Shown in pieces: positions 17,852 to 27,096 of a stretch of 55,772 nucleotides of DNA. The position numbers were made by a program, and so were the translations under genes. The notes below the pieces were generated by a model that saw only the letters and a list, made by a program, of their open reading frames with translations, had not been told where the DNA came from and did not search any database. Each line of letters begins with the position of its first letter. Within the stretch, counting starts at the first letter, position 1. The stretch comes from Planctomycetaceae bacterium (GTDB taxonomy: Bacteria > Planctomycetota > Planctomycetia > Pirellulales > Pirellulaceae): the NCBI GenBank assembly GCA_002723275.1, contig PBNZ01000003.1:20867-76638 (forward strand), given 5' to 3'.

Positions 17852-18765
17852 ATGCACGGATTCGTTTGTTGTATCGTAAAAAAGTTTATGGATGTCACCC
17901 ACGGAGAAGCAGCCTGATCTGTGATCTTAGAACGGTCGGGCCAGACAGGGCTCGTGTTGTCTCCAATTGCGACTTATCCAGACGAAGCAGTTCTCGAAAT
18001 TCTGACGGCGGCTCGCGGTTTACTCGACTGTTAACGCGACGAATTGCTTGTTGAGATCGGTCTTTTTGCGGCAGGAGAGCAGTCGCAATCGCCAGCAACA
18101 TGACTCATCCTGACTGGAAGTCATTTGAATTACTCGCTAACGTCGAATCTTTGATTCACCGCACAGTGCGGATCCAATCGACGGGAGATGAGCCTGCCAG
18201 GATTCAGTCCTTTCGTCTCGATGATTCGACGCTCCAGGTGGTTTACTCTTCTCGGCGAGGTTTGTGTGCGCTTGCCGATGGGATTGTACGCGGGCTGGGA
18301 CCTGTCTTTCCCGAGTCCATCGATGTGCGGCAAGTGACTTGTGTGAATCGAGGTGATCCATTCTGTACATTTGAGTTGAAACGGATTCACCATGAATGCG
18401 AGACAACATCGGAGCATGCAGGTAACGTCAGAACTGAGAAGAATGTTGACGCATTTTGGACTGAGGTCACTCAGGTCATCGACTTAATCGAAGAGGTCGA
18501 TGATGATCGCCTAAACGAATTGACGACGGCGATGAATATGCAGGATCAGTGTGTCGGATCCGGCTTTGGTTCGATGCACTCTCAAACCCATTCAAATGCG
18601 AATAACTCAGGAAGTATTCCCCATCCAAAGCGGATTGTCGATTCTCGTGAGGTCCGCGACATACTTGCGATGGCTCGAGCGACGCGACCGGTCATTGACG
18701 AAGTACATGACGATCACGACCAAAATAAATCGCCCTTGCCTAGGGGGCCGCGAGTCGAACGCTAG
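17852..18765 (+). pseudogene. Disrupted H-NOX (heme NO-binding) sensor gene
   Basis: Read from the ATG at 17852, the frame gives MHGFV...KKFMDVTHGEAA, then TGA at 17915-17917 exactly where H-NOX proteins carry a conserved Trp, then SVILERSGQTGLVLSP and YPDEAVLEILTAARGLL, which match the N-terminal (distal) half of H-NOX domains. A second in-frame stop, TAA, lies at 18032-18034, and the reading frame must shift once more before 18100, where the proximal half continues with HPDWKSFELLANVESLIH. Two stops plus a frameshift in a recognisable domain argue for a decayed gene, or several sequence errors. H-NOX domains bind heme and sense NO or O2. TGA is a normal stop elsewhere in this window, so recoding is unlikely. 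Confidence 0.72.
18100..18765 (+). CDS. Open C-terminal part of the H-NOX protein
   Basis: This 221-codon frame is the part of the disrupted H-NOX gene that is still open. His20 in VESLIHRTV corresponds to the proximal heme ligand, and Y49-S51-R53 (YSSRR) is the YxSxR heme-propionate motif, followed by GLCALADGIV and the CVNRGDPFCTFEL ending typical of H-NOX and V4R folds (to about residue 95). Residues 96-221 are a polar, acidic tail that I do not recognise. Without the distal helices this fragment is unlikely to hold heme normally. There is no convincing ribosome site at 18100. The TAG stop shares the palindrome CTAG with the stop of the opposite gene. Confidence 0.55.
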   Translation: MTHPDWKSFELLANVESLIHRTVRIQSTGDEPARIQSFRLDDSTLQVVYSSRRGLCALADGIVRGLGPVFPESIDVRQVTCVNRGDPFCTFELKRIHHECETTSEHAGNVRTEKNVDAFWTEVTQVIDLIEEVDDDRLNELTTAMNMQDQCVGSGFGSMHSQTHSNANNSGSIPHPKRIVDSREVRDILAMARATRPVIDEVHDDHDQNKSPLPRGPRVER

Positions 18766-20339
18766 TCCGCATTGGCGGTTGCCCGTTTCTCGAGCCAGAA
18801 TCTTCTTGCGTTGAGATGCCACTCTAAGACGCTGGTCAACTCTTCTTGATCTGTGAGATTCGAATTGACTTTGGTGATTCTTTCATTGACCCAGTCAAGA
18901 AAGAACTCTGCTGAGCGTTTGCTGATTCGGTGAGTCGTGTTTGGGCTTTCGATATACCAGGGAGCTGTTGATGCGAAACGAAATGTCTCCGCAACGTTTG
19001 TCATAGCTCGTACCAAAATCCATCCTGGTTCTCGGACCTCAATCTGTGTATCAAACTTCTGGTCGAGCGCATCGCTGCAGGGGATGCTCTTGGTGATTCG
19101 CCCGTTCTGGATGATTTCAATGCGCGAAATCCGATCGTTCGAGGTGACTTCAATGTCCAGTTTGACGGTCAAGGGTTTTTGTTCGATTTGTAGAGATCGG
19201 CCGGGCCAGGATCCATTGGCTTTCACTCGCAACAGGGGACCGTTCGTAACAAAACAACGACCTTGCTCAAGCGCGGAGAACCATCGGTGTCGAGAAAGCG
19301 TTTGATCGCCGAGATGAACATAGACACGGTTATATCCGACTGGGTTTCGCAGGACTCCAGATGCGCTACCTGCAGACGGAGGAAGTCGAATTCCTGTGTT
19401 CAGAATGTGATAGTAAATCTCTTGTGTCCAATGTCCGTTTCCCTGAGGAGCCGGTAATCGCTGAGTATCACGTGGGCGTCCCCACGCTTCGCTCTCAAAC
19501 ATCCCCGAGCGATTCATGTGATTGTTTGCCAACCCGATCGATTTCATCTGTTGGCTCGCTAGCCACGTCGGCACGTCCCACCAAAAAGGTTTTTCAATGT
19601 CAATCCAAACCTCAGCGTTCTGGTCTTTTGCTTGTCGGACAAAATGAATGGGAGATGGAAACTCGCGGGAACGTACTGTCAGGTCCAACGGTTTCTTGAG
19701 GCCAAAGTATAGCAACGCACCACCTTCCCTTTCGTCTTCCCCAGCTCCGATGCAGTACACCCTATTGTTGTCGAAACGAAACTCCGTTTGGGTAGCGAAT
19801 TGGGCGTCCGGTGCAGGTGCATTCCACCAGTCAATCACCGGTGCGAAGTCGAGATCTTCGGCCTGCATCAAAAGCTTGATGTCATTCACCGACCGATGTA
19901 CATGCAGGTCGCCACTGAACCAACCTTCCTGTCTTAGCGAAGCAATGCGTGGAAGTTGATGTTCAAGATATGTTGCTTGTCCAGCGTTGACCTGAATCGT
20001 CCCGTTGGCTCGTTTGTATTCTGGACCTCGCTCGATTTCCCAGCTGTAAATGCCAGGGGAAACGAATAACTTGGCTTGTCCGTGGCAGACAAAATGATCG
20101 TGCCAAAATGGATGATCCATCGTCTTCACGATCTCACCCGCCGCGTCGCGAATGTGAACTCGCGCTGGCATGATTCGTCCGTCTGAATCTGTGATGGTGA
20201 TCTGAAGTTCCTCAGCTGTTGTGATCGATCCGATGAAGATCATGGCGGAGAAAACAACAACGCAATGCCAATCATTCGCTTGAGCGAGAAACACAGAACG
20301 TTGAGAGCGGAGGGGCTCACGGGATCGTTCAAACAACAT
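18762..20339 (-). CDS. CehA/McbA-like (PHP-type) metallohydrolase, secreted
   Basis: A protein of about 525 residues. The start at 20339 (GGA 7 bases upstream) is preferred over the ATG at 20351. A hydrophobic segment after a long basic N-terminus (about residues 28-42) should export it. An Ig-like region (LQITITDSDGRIMPARVHI) is followed by GWFSGDLHVHRSVND, the metal-binding HxH opening of PHP/CehA-type hydrolases, and a later GLANNHMNRS. The family includes carbaryl esterase CehA, but many planctomycete members have unknown substrates. Its stop codon overlaps the stop of the converging H-NOX remnant by 4 bases. It appears to be a single-gene unit. Confidence 0.75.
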   Translation of the reverse strand: MLFERSREPLRSQRSVFLAQANDWHCVVVFSAMIFIGSITTAEELQITITDSDGRIMPARVHIRDAAGEIVKTMDHPFWHDHFVCHGQAKLFVSPGIYSWEIERGPEYKRANGTIQVNAGQATYLEHQLPRIASLRQEGWFSGDLHVHRSVNDIKLLMQAEDLDFAPVIDWWNAPAPDAQFATQTEFRFDNNRVYCIGAGEDEREGGALLYFGLKKPLDLTVRSREFPSPIHFVRQAKDQNAEVWIDIEKPFWWDVPTWLASQQMKSIGLANNHMNRSGMFESEAWGRPRDTQRLPAPQGNGHWTQEIYYHILNTGIRLPPSAGSASGVLRNPVGYNRVYVHLGDQTLSRHRWFSALEQGRCFVTNGPLLRVKANGSWPGRSLQIEQKPLTVKLDIEVTSNDRISRIEIIQNGRITKSIPCSDALDQKFDTQIEVREPGWILVRAMTNVAETFRFASTAPWYIESPNTTHRISKRSAEFFLDWVNERITKVNSNLTDQEELTSVLEWHLNARRFWLEKRATANAD

Positions 20340-20658
20340 ATTTCGTTCCATGAAAATGATCGTGACACTTGAATAGGAATCAGACGCTGCAGGCAAGCCC
20401 CCATTGTGGCGGGTAGCAACTGGCACTCAATTTTACCAGAACGATGATGTGGATTTCATCGAATGATTCACCGATTTGCAAGCCTTTATGCAAAAGCGAT
20501 TCTCGCTTTACTCGGTATTTGAGTTTTTCAGCGAGAATTGGATTTCCGCATGCCGACATTGCGCCCCTTGTCGTTTGCGAATTCGTTTTTACAGTCGTCG
20601 TTTGAATTCAAAATGAGCGAATTGTTCTCACTGGATTTCTACGTTGAAAGGGACTCGG

Positions 20659-21586
20659 ATGACACTCCACGCACGTACCCCTTGGATATTGATGGCTATT
20701 CTACTTTTGGTCGGACTCGGGATTTTCTCGAACTTGGATCGATCGGTTGAAGCTGGTGACAGTGAAGCTTCGGCACAGAAGTTGACTTCGAAGGATCGCA
20801 AGAGCTTGCCATTTCCTGACATTCGAAACCCGGCATCCAAAGAGATTGATCCGAGCAAGGCGAAGATGCCGTTAGCGCAAGAGTTGGCCGCTCTACGACA
20901 CCCATGCCGACTCCAGTCTCGCCAATGACTTGGCGGACAAGTATCCCGAACGACTTGAACGGATGAAGAAGAAGTTTTTGGAAGAAGCCGAAGCAAACGG
21001 TGTATTTCCCTTAGACGATCGGCTGCTCGAACGATTGCTGCCCGAAGTCGTAGGACGCCCAACTCTTATGGGGGATCGAAAGTCACTCACGCTTTATCCA
21101 GGAGCAATCAACATGAACGAGAATGCATTGATCAATGTGAAGAACCGTTCTAGTAAGGTGACCGTTGAGGTTGACGTCGTCGATGCGGATCACAACGAAG
21201 GAGTCTTGATGGCGCAAGGCGGACGCTTCGGTGGATGGGCTATCTTCGTTGAGGATGGCCACGCAGGTTATGTCTACAATAACCTCAAAAATCGCACCGT
21301 CTTGAAGTCGAAATCACCTTTAAAAAAGGGGAATAACACCATTGTTGTCGACTTTAAGTACGATGGAGGCGGTATGGGGAAGGGCGGAGTTACCTCGTTG
21401 AACGTGAATGGACAATCCCCCGTCACCGCGAAACTCGATTCGATGATTCCAAGTCAATTCTCAATTGATGAAGGTGCGGATGTCGCCTGTCATCGTGGCT
21501 CCCCTGTTCTTGGACAACAGTTGGGGCCCCATTGAAACAGTCGATATGCGGGTGACTTAAAGCACGTGACCATCGACGTCGAATAA
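20659..21586 (+). pseudogene. Arylsulfatase gene with catalytic domain deleted
   Basis: The ATG at 20659 (AAGGGA upstream) starts an intact signal peptide and the pre-domain typical of planctomycete arylsulfatases (SLPFPDIRNP, DPSKAKMP). At about 20871-20885 this frame jumps to another frame reading WPLYDTHADSSLANDLADKYPERL, the end of a sulfatase domain, and then a C-terminal jelly-roll-like region (EGVLMAQGGRFGGWAIF, YDGGGMGKGGV). The intervening catalytic region, including the C-x-P-S-R formylglycine site, is absent. An in-frame TGA at 21533-21535 also interrupts the last strand, which resumes as YAGDLKHVTIDVE and ends at 21584-21586. The gene is therefore dead as a sulfatase. An intact terminator follows, which suggests recent loss. 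Confidence 0.8.
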
Positions 21587-21626
21587 GGTTACAACGCTTC
21601 AGTTATCGCTGAGCATGGTCTCGATC

Positions 21627-21662
21627 AAACCGCTCTGAACCCGAGGTTTAGAGCGGTTTTTT
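21627..21662 (+). terminator. Rho-independent terminator
   Basis: A perfect 10-base-pair stem, AAACCGCTCT with AGAGCGGTTT, is followed by a T run. It lies 40 bases after the end of the arylsulfatase remnant. It may also act weakly for the convergent HAD gene, because the other strand carries TTT after the stem. Confidence 0.85.
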
Positions 21663-21682
21663 GCTGCTGGACCAAGCCGGCA

Positions 21683-22681
21683 TTATCGATCGTTGGAAGC
21701 CTCTTTTTGGAATGGGAAGATTGTCTTCCAGTCATTCTTCATACTGACGACTTGCCAACCTTGTTCTTTCGCTGCTTCAAGAGAAGCGTTGTCTTTCTCG
21801 CCGTAGGCAATCTCGCGTTCTTCATCGTCGTGATGGATCAGCAGTTGAAAGTTAGGGCGAGAGTTGTTGCGAGCCATTTCCAGCATTGCAATGTCCCCCC
21901 CAGATCGCACATTGCCGCAGGCAAAGATCGGTGTTCCGCCCGTTTGAATCGCGATCCCGACCGGTTTGTCTTCTTTATCATTCTTGAGCAGCAACTCGGG
22001 CGTTTTGACGAGGACGCTTTTGCCGTCACGATTTTCGAATTTCCAGCCGCCGATGCTGCCAATGACTTGTTGAGCTGGAATGCCGTAAGTGTTTTCTGAA
22101 ATCACTCGCACAAATTCAGCGCCACCGCCAGTGCAGATCCATGTCTGAAAACCTTTCGACCGGAGGTAATTGAGCAATTCCAGCATCGGTTGGTAGGCCG
22201 TTTGCGTAACTGCCACATTGTATTTCGGGTGCTTCGCGGCTCTAAAGAATTCGCCAACCCGCTCTCTGAATTCTTCTCGAGTCATACCGGAATGGGTTAA
22301 CGCCAACATGCGTGCCAACTCTTGTTCGCCGTTTTTTAAGAAGTAGTCCAGGTTGTTATCCAGAACTGCTTGAACTGCCACATCCTCTTTCCATTCCGGG
22401 TGGTTCGGTAGCATCTGTTGAAGGCTTGCGGAAACAAAAGCTAATTGGACGACCGGAAACTCACACCAGAGTGTGCCATCGTTGTCAAAGGTGGCAATGC
22501 GTTCATTCTCTGGTACGAAGTCGGGATGACCCGGAGTGGTCACCCGTTCAACGAAGTTGATGATGTTGTCTCGCGTTGGTCCGTCATGCCACGAGGGTAG
22601 GGGAGTGGACTGGGCAAAAGCTGGTGTAACGACAAACACGCCGAAGAAGAGGCATGCGAGGCGGTCAATCATGGTTTTCAA
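21683..22681 (-). CDS. Exported HAD-family phosphatase
   Basis: A 332-residue protein with a signal peptide (about residues 1-24) and a haloacid dehalogenase fold. Motif I is FDNDGTLW (nucleophile Asp66, acid/base Asp68), motif II is the Thr in ICTGGG, and the distal acidic motif is in ACGNVRSGGDIAML. The layout is that of phosphoserine phosphatase-like periplasmic HAD hydrolases. A TTG start at 22681 is favoured because GGGAG lies 7 bases upstream, whereas the ATG at 22672 would have a 16-base spacing. It is transcribed alone and converges on the terminator of the arylsulfatase remnant. A phosphomonoester substrate is likely but not identifiable. Confidence 0.82.
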   Translation of the reverse strand: MKTMIDRLACLFFGVFVVTPAFAQSTPLPSWHDGPTRDNIINFVERVTTPGHPDFVPENERIATFDNDGTLWCEFPVVQLAFVSASLQQMLPNHPEWKEDVAVQAVLDNNLDYFLKNGEQELARMLALTHSGMTREEFRERVGEFFRAAKHPKYNVAVTQTAYQPMLELLNYLRSKGFQTWICTGGGAEFVRVISENTYGIPAQQVIGSIGGWKFENRDGKSVLVKTPELLLKNDKEDKPVGIAIQTGGTPIFACGNVRSGGDIAMLEMARNNSRPNFQLLIHHDDEEREIAYGEKDNASLEAAKEQGWQVVSMKNDWKTIFPFQKEASNDR

Positions 22682-23050
22682 GGTTGGACTCCCGAAATGG
22701 GTGAAAAATCAATGGGCTGATGGGTTTGGAAATCAAGTTTTGAACTACTTCGACTGGATCCCAATTCGTCGAGATATTGGGTTGGGGAAACGGTCGCGAT
22801 GATGTGAGCGACGAACGGCTGTGCTGAAACTTTGTAACCCCATTAGGTGGGCAGATCCAAGCAGGCATGTCCGACGCGTTCGCCTCTACCTCGTTGGCCA
22901 TCTTGTCGATCACATCGTATCAAAACGAATTTATTTCGGTAAGTTGTGAGTCGTTGGTCTCGATGTACGTCAGCCTCATTCGGTATTGCATGCAAAAACA
23001 TGCCCAATCTGTTACCCTTTTTTTCTGACATTGATCCGCGGAGATGAAAT
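22682..23050. other. Divergent intergenic region
   Basis: About 370 bases between the HAD gene and the sialidase-esterase gene, which diverge from here. It contains the palindrome TTGCATGCAA near 22985 with a further CATGC copy downstream, and a T7 run about 30 bases before the next ATG. No gene is supported and I see no convincing promoter pair. Confidence 0.3.
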
Positions 23051-25420
23051 ATGACGCAGTCGCGACGTGCCTTCATCAAGCAGACTCTCCCTCAGCTCAC
23101 CGCAGCCGGAATCCTGCTGCCGGGCGTTGTTCTCGGGCGAGTAGCCGATACGGTTGAAACTGAATTGACCGTTGCTCATGACGGGTTCGATGGAAGTACC
23201 TGCTGGGTGCACGCGCGGGCTGGCATTGTTCCTGCCAATTCCGATGAATCGTCAGAACTTGATCTTCCCCGTGTGATCATGACGATGCAAAAGCTGTTGC
23301 TCAGCGGTTCGGATATTTTTTACGCCCTTCATGAAACAACAACGGAAGATGGTGGCCAAATATGGAGCCAACCGAAAGAGATTCCTTCGTTTGCTCGACA
23401 ACGGGTTGAATCCCTGGATGTCACGGAGCTGCCGACGGGTGCGAAGATTGCCCCAGAGTTATTGCAGGCTGGCGATGAGACGACCGTCTGCGATTTCGTT
23501 CCAAAATGGCACGCCTCAAGCCGACACCTATTGGGGATCGGGCAGACGGTCTGGTATCGCAATCATCGTGTGACATCTGTTCGGCCAAGAGGAATCGCCT
23601 ATGCAGTGTTCGATCCTGAGCGATCTCGTTGGCAGAACTGGGGCACCGTCGAACTGCCTCAGTTCCCTAAATTTCGATCTGCCGGTTCGGGAAGCGTTCA
23701 GCGGGTTGATTTACCTGGCGGGGATATGTTGCTGCCGCTTTACTTTAAAGAGCCCCAAAGCAAACAGTATTCAGTCACCGTTGCGCACTGTCGTTGGGAT
23801 GGGAGTTGTCTTAGGTACGTACGTCATGGAAATGAAATGACAATTGCGGTGGATCGTGGCCTCTTTGAACCATCGCTGACCTATTTTAAGGGGAGATATT
23901 ATCTGACGATGAGAAATGATCGCCATGCTTATGTGAGTGTGAGCGAGGATGGGTTGGAGTATTCGCAGCCGCGCCGTTGGTTATTCGACAACGACCAGGA
24001 TCTCGGCAGCTATAACACGCAGCAACATTGGGTGACCCATCATGAAAATCTCTATCTCGTCTACACTCGACGTGGAGCTGATAATGATCATGTGTTCCGG
24101 CATCGAGCGCCACTATTCATGGGACGTGTTAATCCGAAACGTTTGTGCGTAGAGCGTACCAGTGAACAGATACTTGTTCCTGAACATGGAGCGAGGCTCG
24201 GGAATTTTGGAGTGGTGGATATTTCGCCGCACGAAACTTGGGTGACGGTTACCGAGTGGATGCAGCCGATTGGCGTGAAAAAATTTGGGAGCGATAATCG
24301 TGTTTTTGTTGCGAAGCTAAAGTGGAAGAATCCCAATCGTCGGTCTGAGCAACAACTCCAGAAAGTAAGTCAACCTGCCTCGGCGAAGTGGTATTGTCAT
24401 CCGCCCGCAAAATGGAAGAACGATTTCGGTAGCTTCCGTTCACCTCTGCAACGTGCGGATGGGAGTCAAGTCAAGACTCCCGATGAATGGGCTTGTTGGC
24501 GAAAGGAGTTGCGAAATGAATGGATGGAGCGACTCGGTGACTGGCCGCCATTGATGGTCGAACCTCAAGTCGAAACGTTGCAATCCAAACGTCGTGAGAA
24601 TTTCCAGGAGCGTCGGCTTCGTTTTCGTTGGACACCCAATGAATACACGACGGGATATCTCTTAATCCCCGATGCGAAAGCTCCACGACCTGCGGTCGTA
24701 ACGGTGTATTACGAGCCTGAGACGGCAATCGGCCAAGGAAAGCCGAATCGTGATTTCGCTATTCAATTGGCAAGGCGTGGATTCGCGACGCTTTCGTTAG
24801 GAACTTCGGAAGCAACCGCCCAGAAGACGTATTCGCTTTACCATCCCTCTTTGGCTAACGCACAGGTACAACCGCTGTCGATGTTGGCCTACGCGGCTGC
24901 GAATGCCTGGTACGTTTTGGCTGATCAGCCGGAGGTGGATCGTCACCGGATTGGAATTGCTGGCCATTCCTTCGGTGGTAAATGGGCGATGTTTGCTTCC
25001 TGCCTCTTCGATAAATTTGCTTGTGCGGCCTGGTCGGATCCAGGTATTGTTTTTGACGAAGCACGTCCGAGTGTCAATTATTGGGAGCCCTGGTATTTGG
25101 GGTATCACCCTCAGCCGTGGCGCACGCGAGGAGTCATCACTCCCGATAATCCCGCTCAAGGTTTGTATCCGGAGCTCGTTGCAGAGGGACGAGACCTGCA
25201 TGAATTGCACGCGCTCATGGCGCCGAGACCTTTTCTCGTTTCGGGAGGATCCGAAGATCCACCTGAACGTTGGCAGGCGCTAAATCACAGCGTTGAGGTC
25301 AACCGCTTACTAGGGTTTTCCGATCGAGTCGCAATGACAAACCGACGCGAGCATGCGCCAAACGCCGACTCGAATGAAGTGATCTACGAATTCTTTGCGG
25401 AGCACCTGGATCCGGGGTAA
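23051..25420 (+). CDS. Tat-exported sialidase-like / alpha-beta hydrolase fusion
   Basis: A 789-residue protein with two enzyme-like halves. Residues 1-30 carry a twin-arginine signal (SRRAFIKQTL, then a hydrophobic stretch). Residues about 38-440 resemble the six-bladed propeller of sialidase-like hydrolases, with repeated short strands and phrases such as DGGQIWSQP and DGLEYSQPRRW. Residues about 465-785 are an alpha/beta hydrolase of the acetyl xylan esterase/prolyl oligopeptidase type: nucleophile elbow GIAGHSFGGKW near residue 636, DPGIVFDE, and a late His in REHAPNAD near 767. GGAG lies before the ATG. The inferred role is removal of a terminal sugar and an ester group from an extracellular glycan. 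It is a single-gene unit; no sulfatase is coupled to it. Confidence 0.8.
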   Translation: MTQSRRAFIKQTLPQLTAAGILLPGVVLGRVADTVETELTVAHDGFDGSTCWVHARAGIVPANSDESSELDLPRVIMTMQKLLLSGSDIFYALHETTTEDGGQIWSQPKEIPSFARQRVESLDVTELPTGAKIAPELLQAGDETTVCDFVPKWHASSRHLLGIGQTVWYRNHRVTSVRPRGIAYAVFDPERSRWQNWGTVELPQFPKFRSAGSGSVQRVDLPGGDMLLPLYFKEPQSKQYSVTVAHCRWDGSCLRYVRHGNEMTIAVDRGLFEPSLTYFKGRYYLTMRNDRHAYVSVSEDGLEYSQPRRWLFDNDQDLGSYNTQQHWVTHHENLYLVYTRRGADNDHVFRHRAPLFMGRVNPKRLCVERTSEQILVPEHGARLGNFGVVDISPHETWVTVTEWMQPIGVKKFGSDNRVFVAKLKWKNPNRRSEQQLQKVSQPASAKWYCHPPAKWKNDFGSFRSPLQRADGSQVKTPDEWACWRKELRNEWMERLGDWPPLMVEPQVETLQSKRRENFQERRLRFRWTPNEYTTGYLLIPDAKAPRPAVVTVYYEPETAIGQGKPNRDFAIQLARRGFATLSLGTSEATAQKTYSLYHPSLANAQVQPLSMLAYAAANAWYVLADQPEVDRHRIGIAGHSFGGKWAMFASCLFDKFACAAWSDPGIVFDEARPSVNYWEPWYLGYHPQPWRTRGVITPDNPAQGLYPELVAEGRDLHELHALMAPRPFLVSGGSEDPPERWQALNHSVEVNRLLGFSDRVAMTNRREHAPNADSNEVIYEFFAEHLDPG

Positions 25421-25540
25421 GGTCCGTAGATATCCGGAATTGATGAAAACGAAGGCGGTTGAGACTCGGACGACATTCGAGGGAGTCCGCCATTAAATGG
25501 TATCTACCGTTTCGAGCATCCCTGATGGGCTCGCGAGCAT

Positions 25541-26404
25541 TTACTCAGAAGATCGTTTTTTGCTTTCGATCCGTTGGCGGATGGGGGCATACGGATCTGC
25601 CGGACGTTGCTGCGGGTCGACGTATTTGACGAGGTCACGTAGGGCGATAACCGTGCATTGCTTGTCCTTGAGATATTGCATGTAGATCTCGAAGTCTTTG
25701 GGATCGGTGTTTACCCAAGGGTGGTCCAAGGCGGGAACGCCGTGAAAACACAGCACCGCAATCTTTCCGTCTCGAGCCTGGTCAACTGCCCATTTGAGAT
25801 CGTCAAGTTTCCAATCGGGACCATCGTAGCCGGTCGATGGAATCAAAAGTGGATGGTCGACTTGGGGATCATAGGCTGGGCCGCGAGATCCCTCGCCATT
25901 GTCCTGCCATTCGGGGCGAACGCCGCGCCGTGCAAAAAGAAAGCCGGATTCGTCGAGAGCCTTTACGGCTTCGGCGTTGTGTCCAAACCCGGGATAGCAA
26001 AAGGTAACCGGAACTGGAATGTTGTTTTCTTGGCAACGTTTCTCGATGTGACGCACCGACTCCTTCAATTGCTCGCCATTGATGCTCGTGACACTGCGAT
26101 GGTGTTGAGTGTGGTTGCCGATTTCAAATCCCATCTCATGCAGTTCGCGTATTTCGTCCCAGGTTGTATAGTGCTGCTTGTTCTTGAGAAAACCCAACCC
26201 TTCACTCACATAGAAGGTGGCGCCGAAACCGTGTTTCTTGAGAATGTCGGCGACAAACGTTCGATCCGACTTATTCGCATCGTCGAAGGTGAGTACGACC
26301 AGGCGATCTGGAATGGGTTGGAGCTTGGGCTCTTCGGCCCCAACGTTCGAGTAACTGTAGAAGCTAACGAACAGTAGAGTGAGTAATCGAGCGAGATGTC
26401 GCAT
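25541..26404 (-). CDS. Secreted polysaccharide deacetylase (NodB-like)
   Basis: A 287-residue exported enzyme with a signal peptide (to about residue 23) and a NodB homology domain. LTFDDA holds the catalytic base and metal Asp, GNHTQHH the metal-binding HxxxH-type motif, CYPGFGHN motif 3, and VLCFHGVP the late catalytic His motif. It would remove N- or O-acetyl groups from a polysaccharide. The ATG at 26404 is preferred because GGAG lies 8 bases upstream; the ATG two codons earlier abuts that site. It follows the ECF/kinase operon after 95 bases on the same strand and could be part of its output. Confidence 0.85.
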   Translation of the reverse strand: MRHLARLLTLLFVSFYSYSNVGAEEPKLQPIPDRLVVLTFDDANKSDRTFVADILKKHGFGATFYVSEGLGFLKNKQHYTTWDEIRELHEMGFEIGNHTQHHRSVTSINGEQLKESVRHIEKRCQENNIPVPVTFCYPGFGHNAEAVKALDESGFLFARRGVRPEWQDNGEGSRGPAYDPQVDHPLLIPSTGYDGPDWKLDDLKWAVDQARDGKIAVLCFHGVPALDHPWVNTDPKDFEIYMQYLKDKQCTVIALRDLVKYVDPQQRPADPYAPIRQRIESKKRSSE

Positions 26405-26499
26405 TGTCATTTCTCCTTGGGGTTGAGCGTATTCTAGCTGACCTGCAGGAGCGATGCGACATTTGAGTTGCCGCGGGGTGCGCCGGAATCCGAACGAAC

Positions 26500-27096
26500 T
26501 CAGGGATCCACCTTTTTGCGGGAATGATGAGCGATCGCAGCTTCCTGATGATTGAGGCGATGCTCAGCATTTTTTAGGATTTTAGGACCACCGCAAGACA
26601 ATGCTAATGTCGAAATCGTTACGACAGCGGTCGCCATGGGTGTTAATGGCTGAGCTGATGCTGCCCGTTCTGATTCCTCCATCGGTGAGTTGTCGGATGA
26701 CACTGGTAGGGAGCGAACGCTCAGCGGGGACTCGATAATCTCCAACGCCATTGCGCATCCCATCGCCGCTTTTACCTCAACTTCGATATCCGCTAAGACA
26801 GTGTCCACTGGGACAATACCGGGTGCTGATTCCATCACACGGTCCGCGTCTACATCCATGGCGATCATGCCTTCGACAGCTTGATCAATTCCCCATTTGA
26901 TCCGGTCCTCCTCCATGCGTTCTGAGTTGAAGATTACGTGCTCTGTTCCTGTCTCCGAGGGAAGGTCTGGGGCGGCCAATTGGCCATCAGTTGCCGCTGT
27001 GACGGTGAGAAGCCGACGTTCTTCCAACGATTCCCAAGCCATAATTCTTCTCGGTTGCCGACCAGTTTCCAGTCGCTTCGTGGTAAAAGACTTCAT
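26500..27096 (-). CDS. Small protein with planctomycete LEERRLL sorting-type motif
   Basis: A 198-residue protein. Near residues 22-31 it carries ESLEERRLL, the N-terminal motif that precedes secreted and surface proteins in planctomycetes. There is no conserved domain in the rest; it is acidic in the middle and has a moderately hydrophobic Ala/Thr/Met/Val stretch near 148-168, then a basic tail. Its ATG overlaps the TGA of the kinase gene (ATGA), so it is translated with the kinase and is probably regulated or phosphorylated in the same pathway. I do not recognise a biochemical function. Confidence 0.65.
   Translation of the reverse strand: MKSFTTKRLETGRQPRRIMAWESLEERRLLTVTAATDGQLAAPDLPSETGTEHVIFNSERMEEDRIKWGIDQAVEGMIAMDVDADRVMESAPGIVPVDTVLADIEVEVKAAMGCAMALEIIESPLSVRSLPVSSDNSPMEESERAASAQPLTPMATAVVTISTLALSCGGPKILKNAEHRLNHQEAAIAHHSRKKVDP

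Noticed and set aside
17915-17917. TGA read as tryptophan (recoding) in the H-NOX gene
   Set aside because: TGA ends many intact genes here (for example at 1193-1195), and a TAA and a frameshift are also present.
20538-20750. 70-codon frame overlapping the sulfatase start
   Set aside because: No domain; the sulfatase start at 20659 has a good ribosome site and explains the region.
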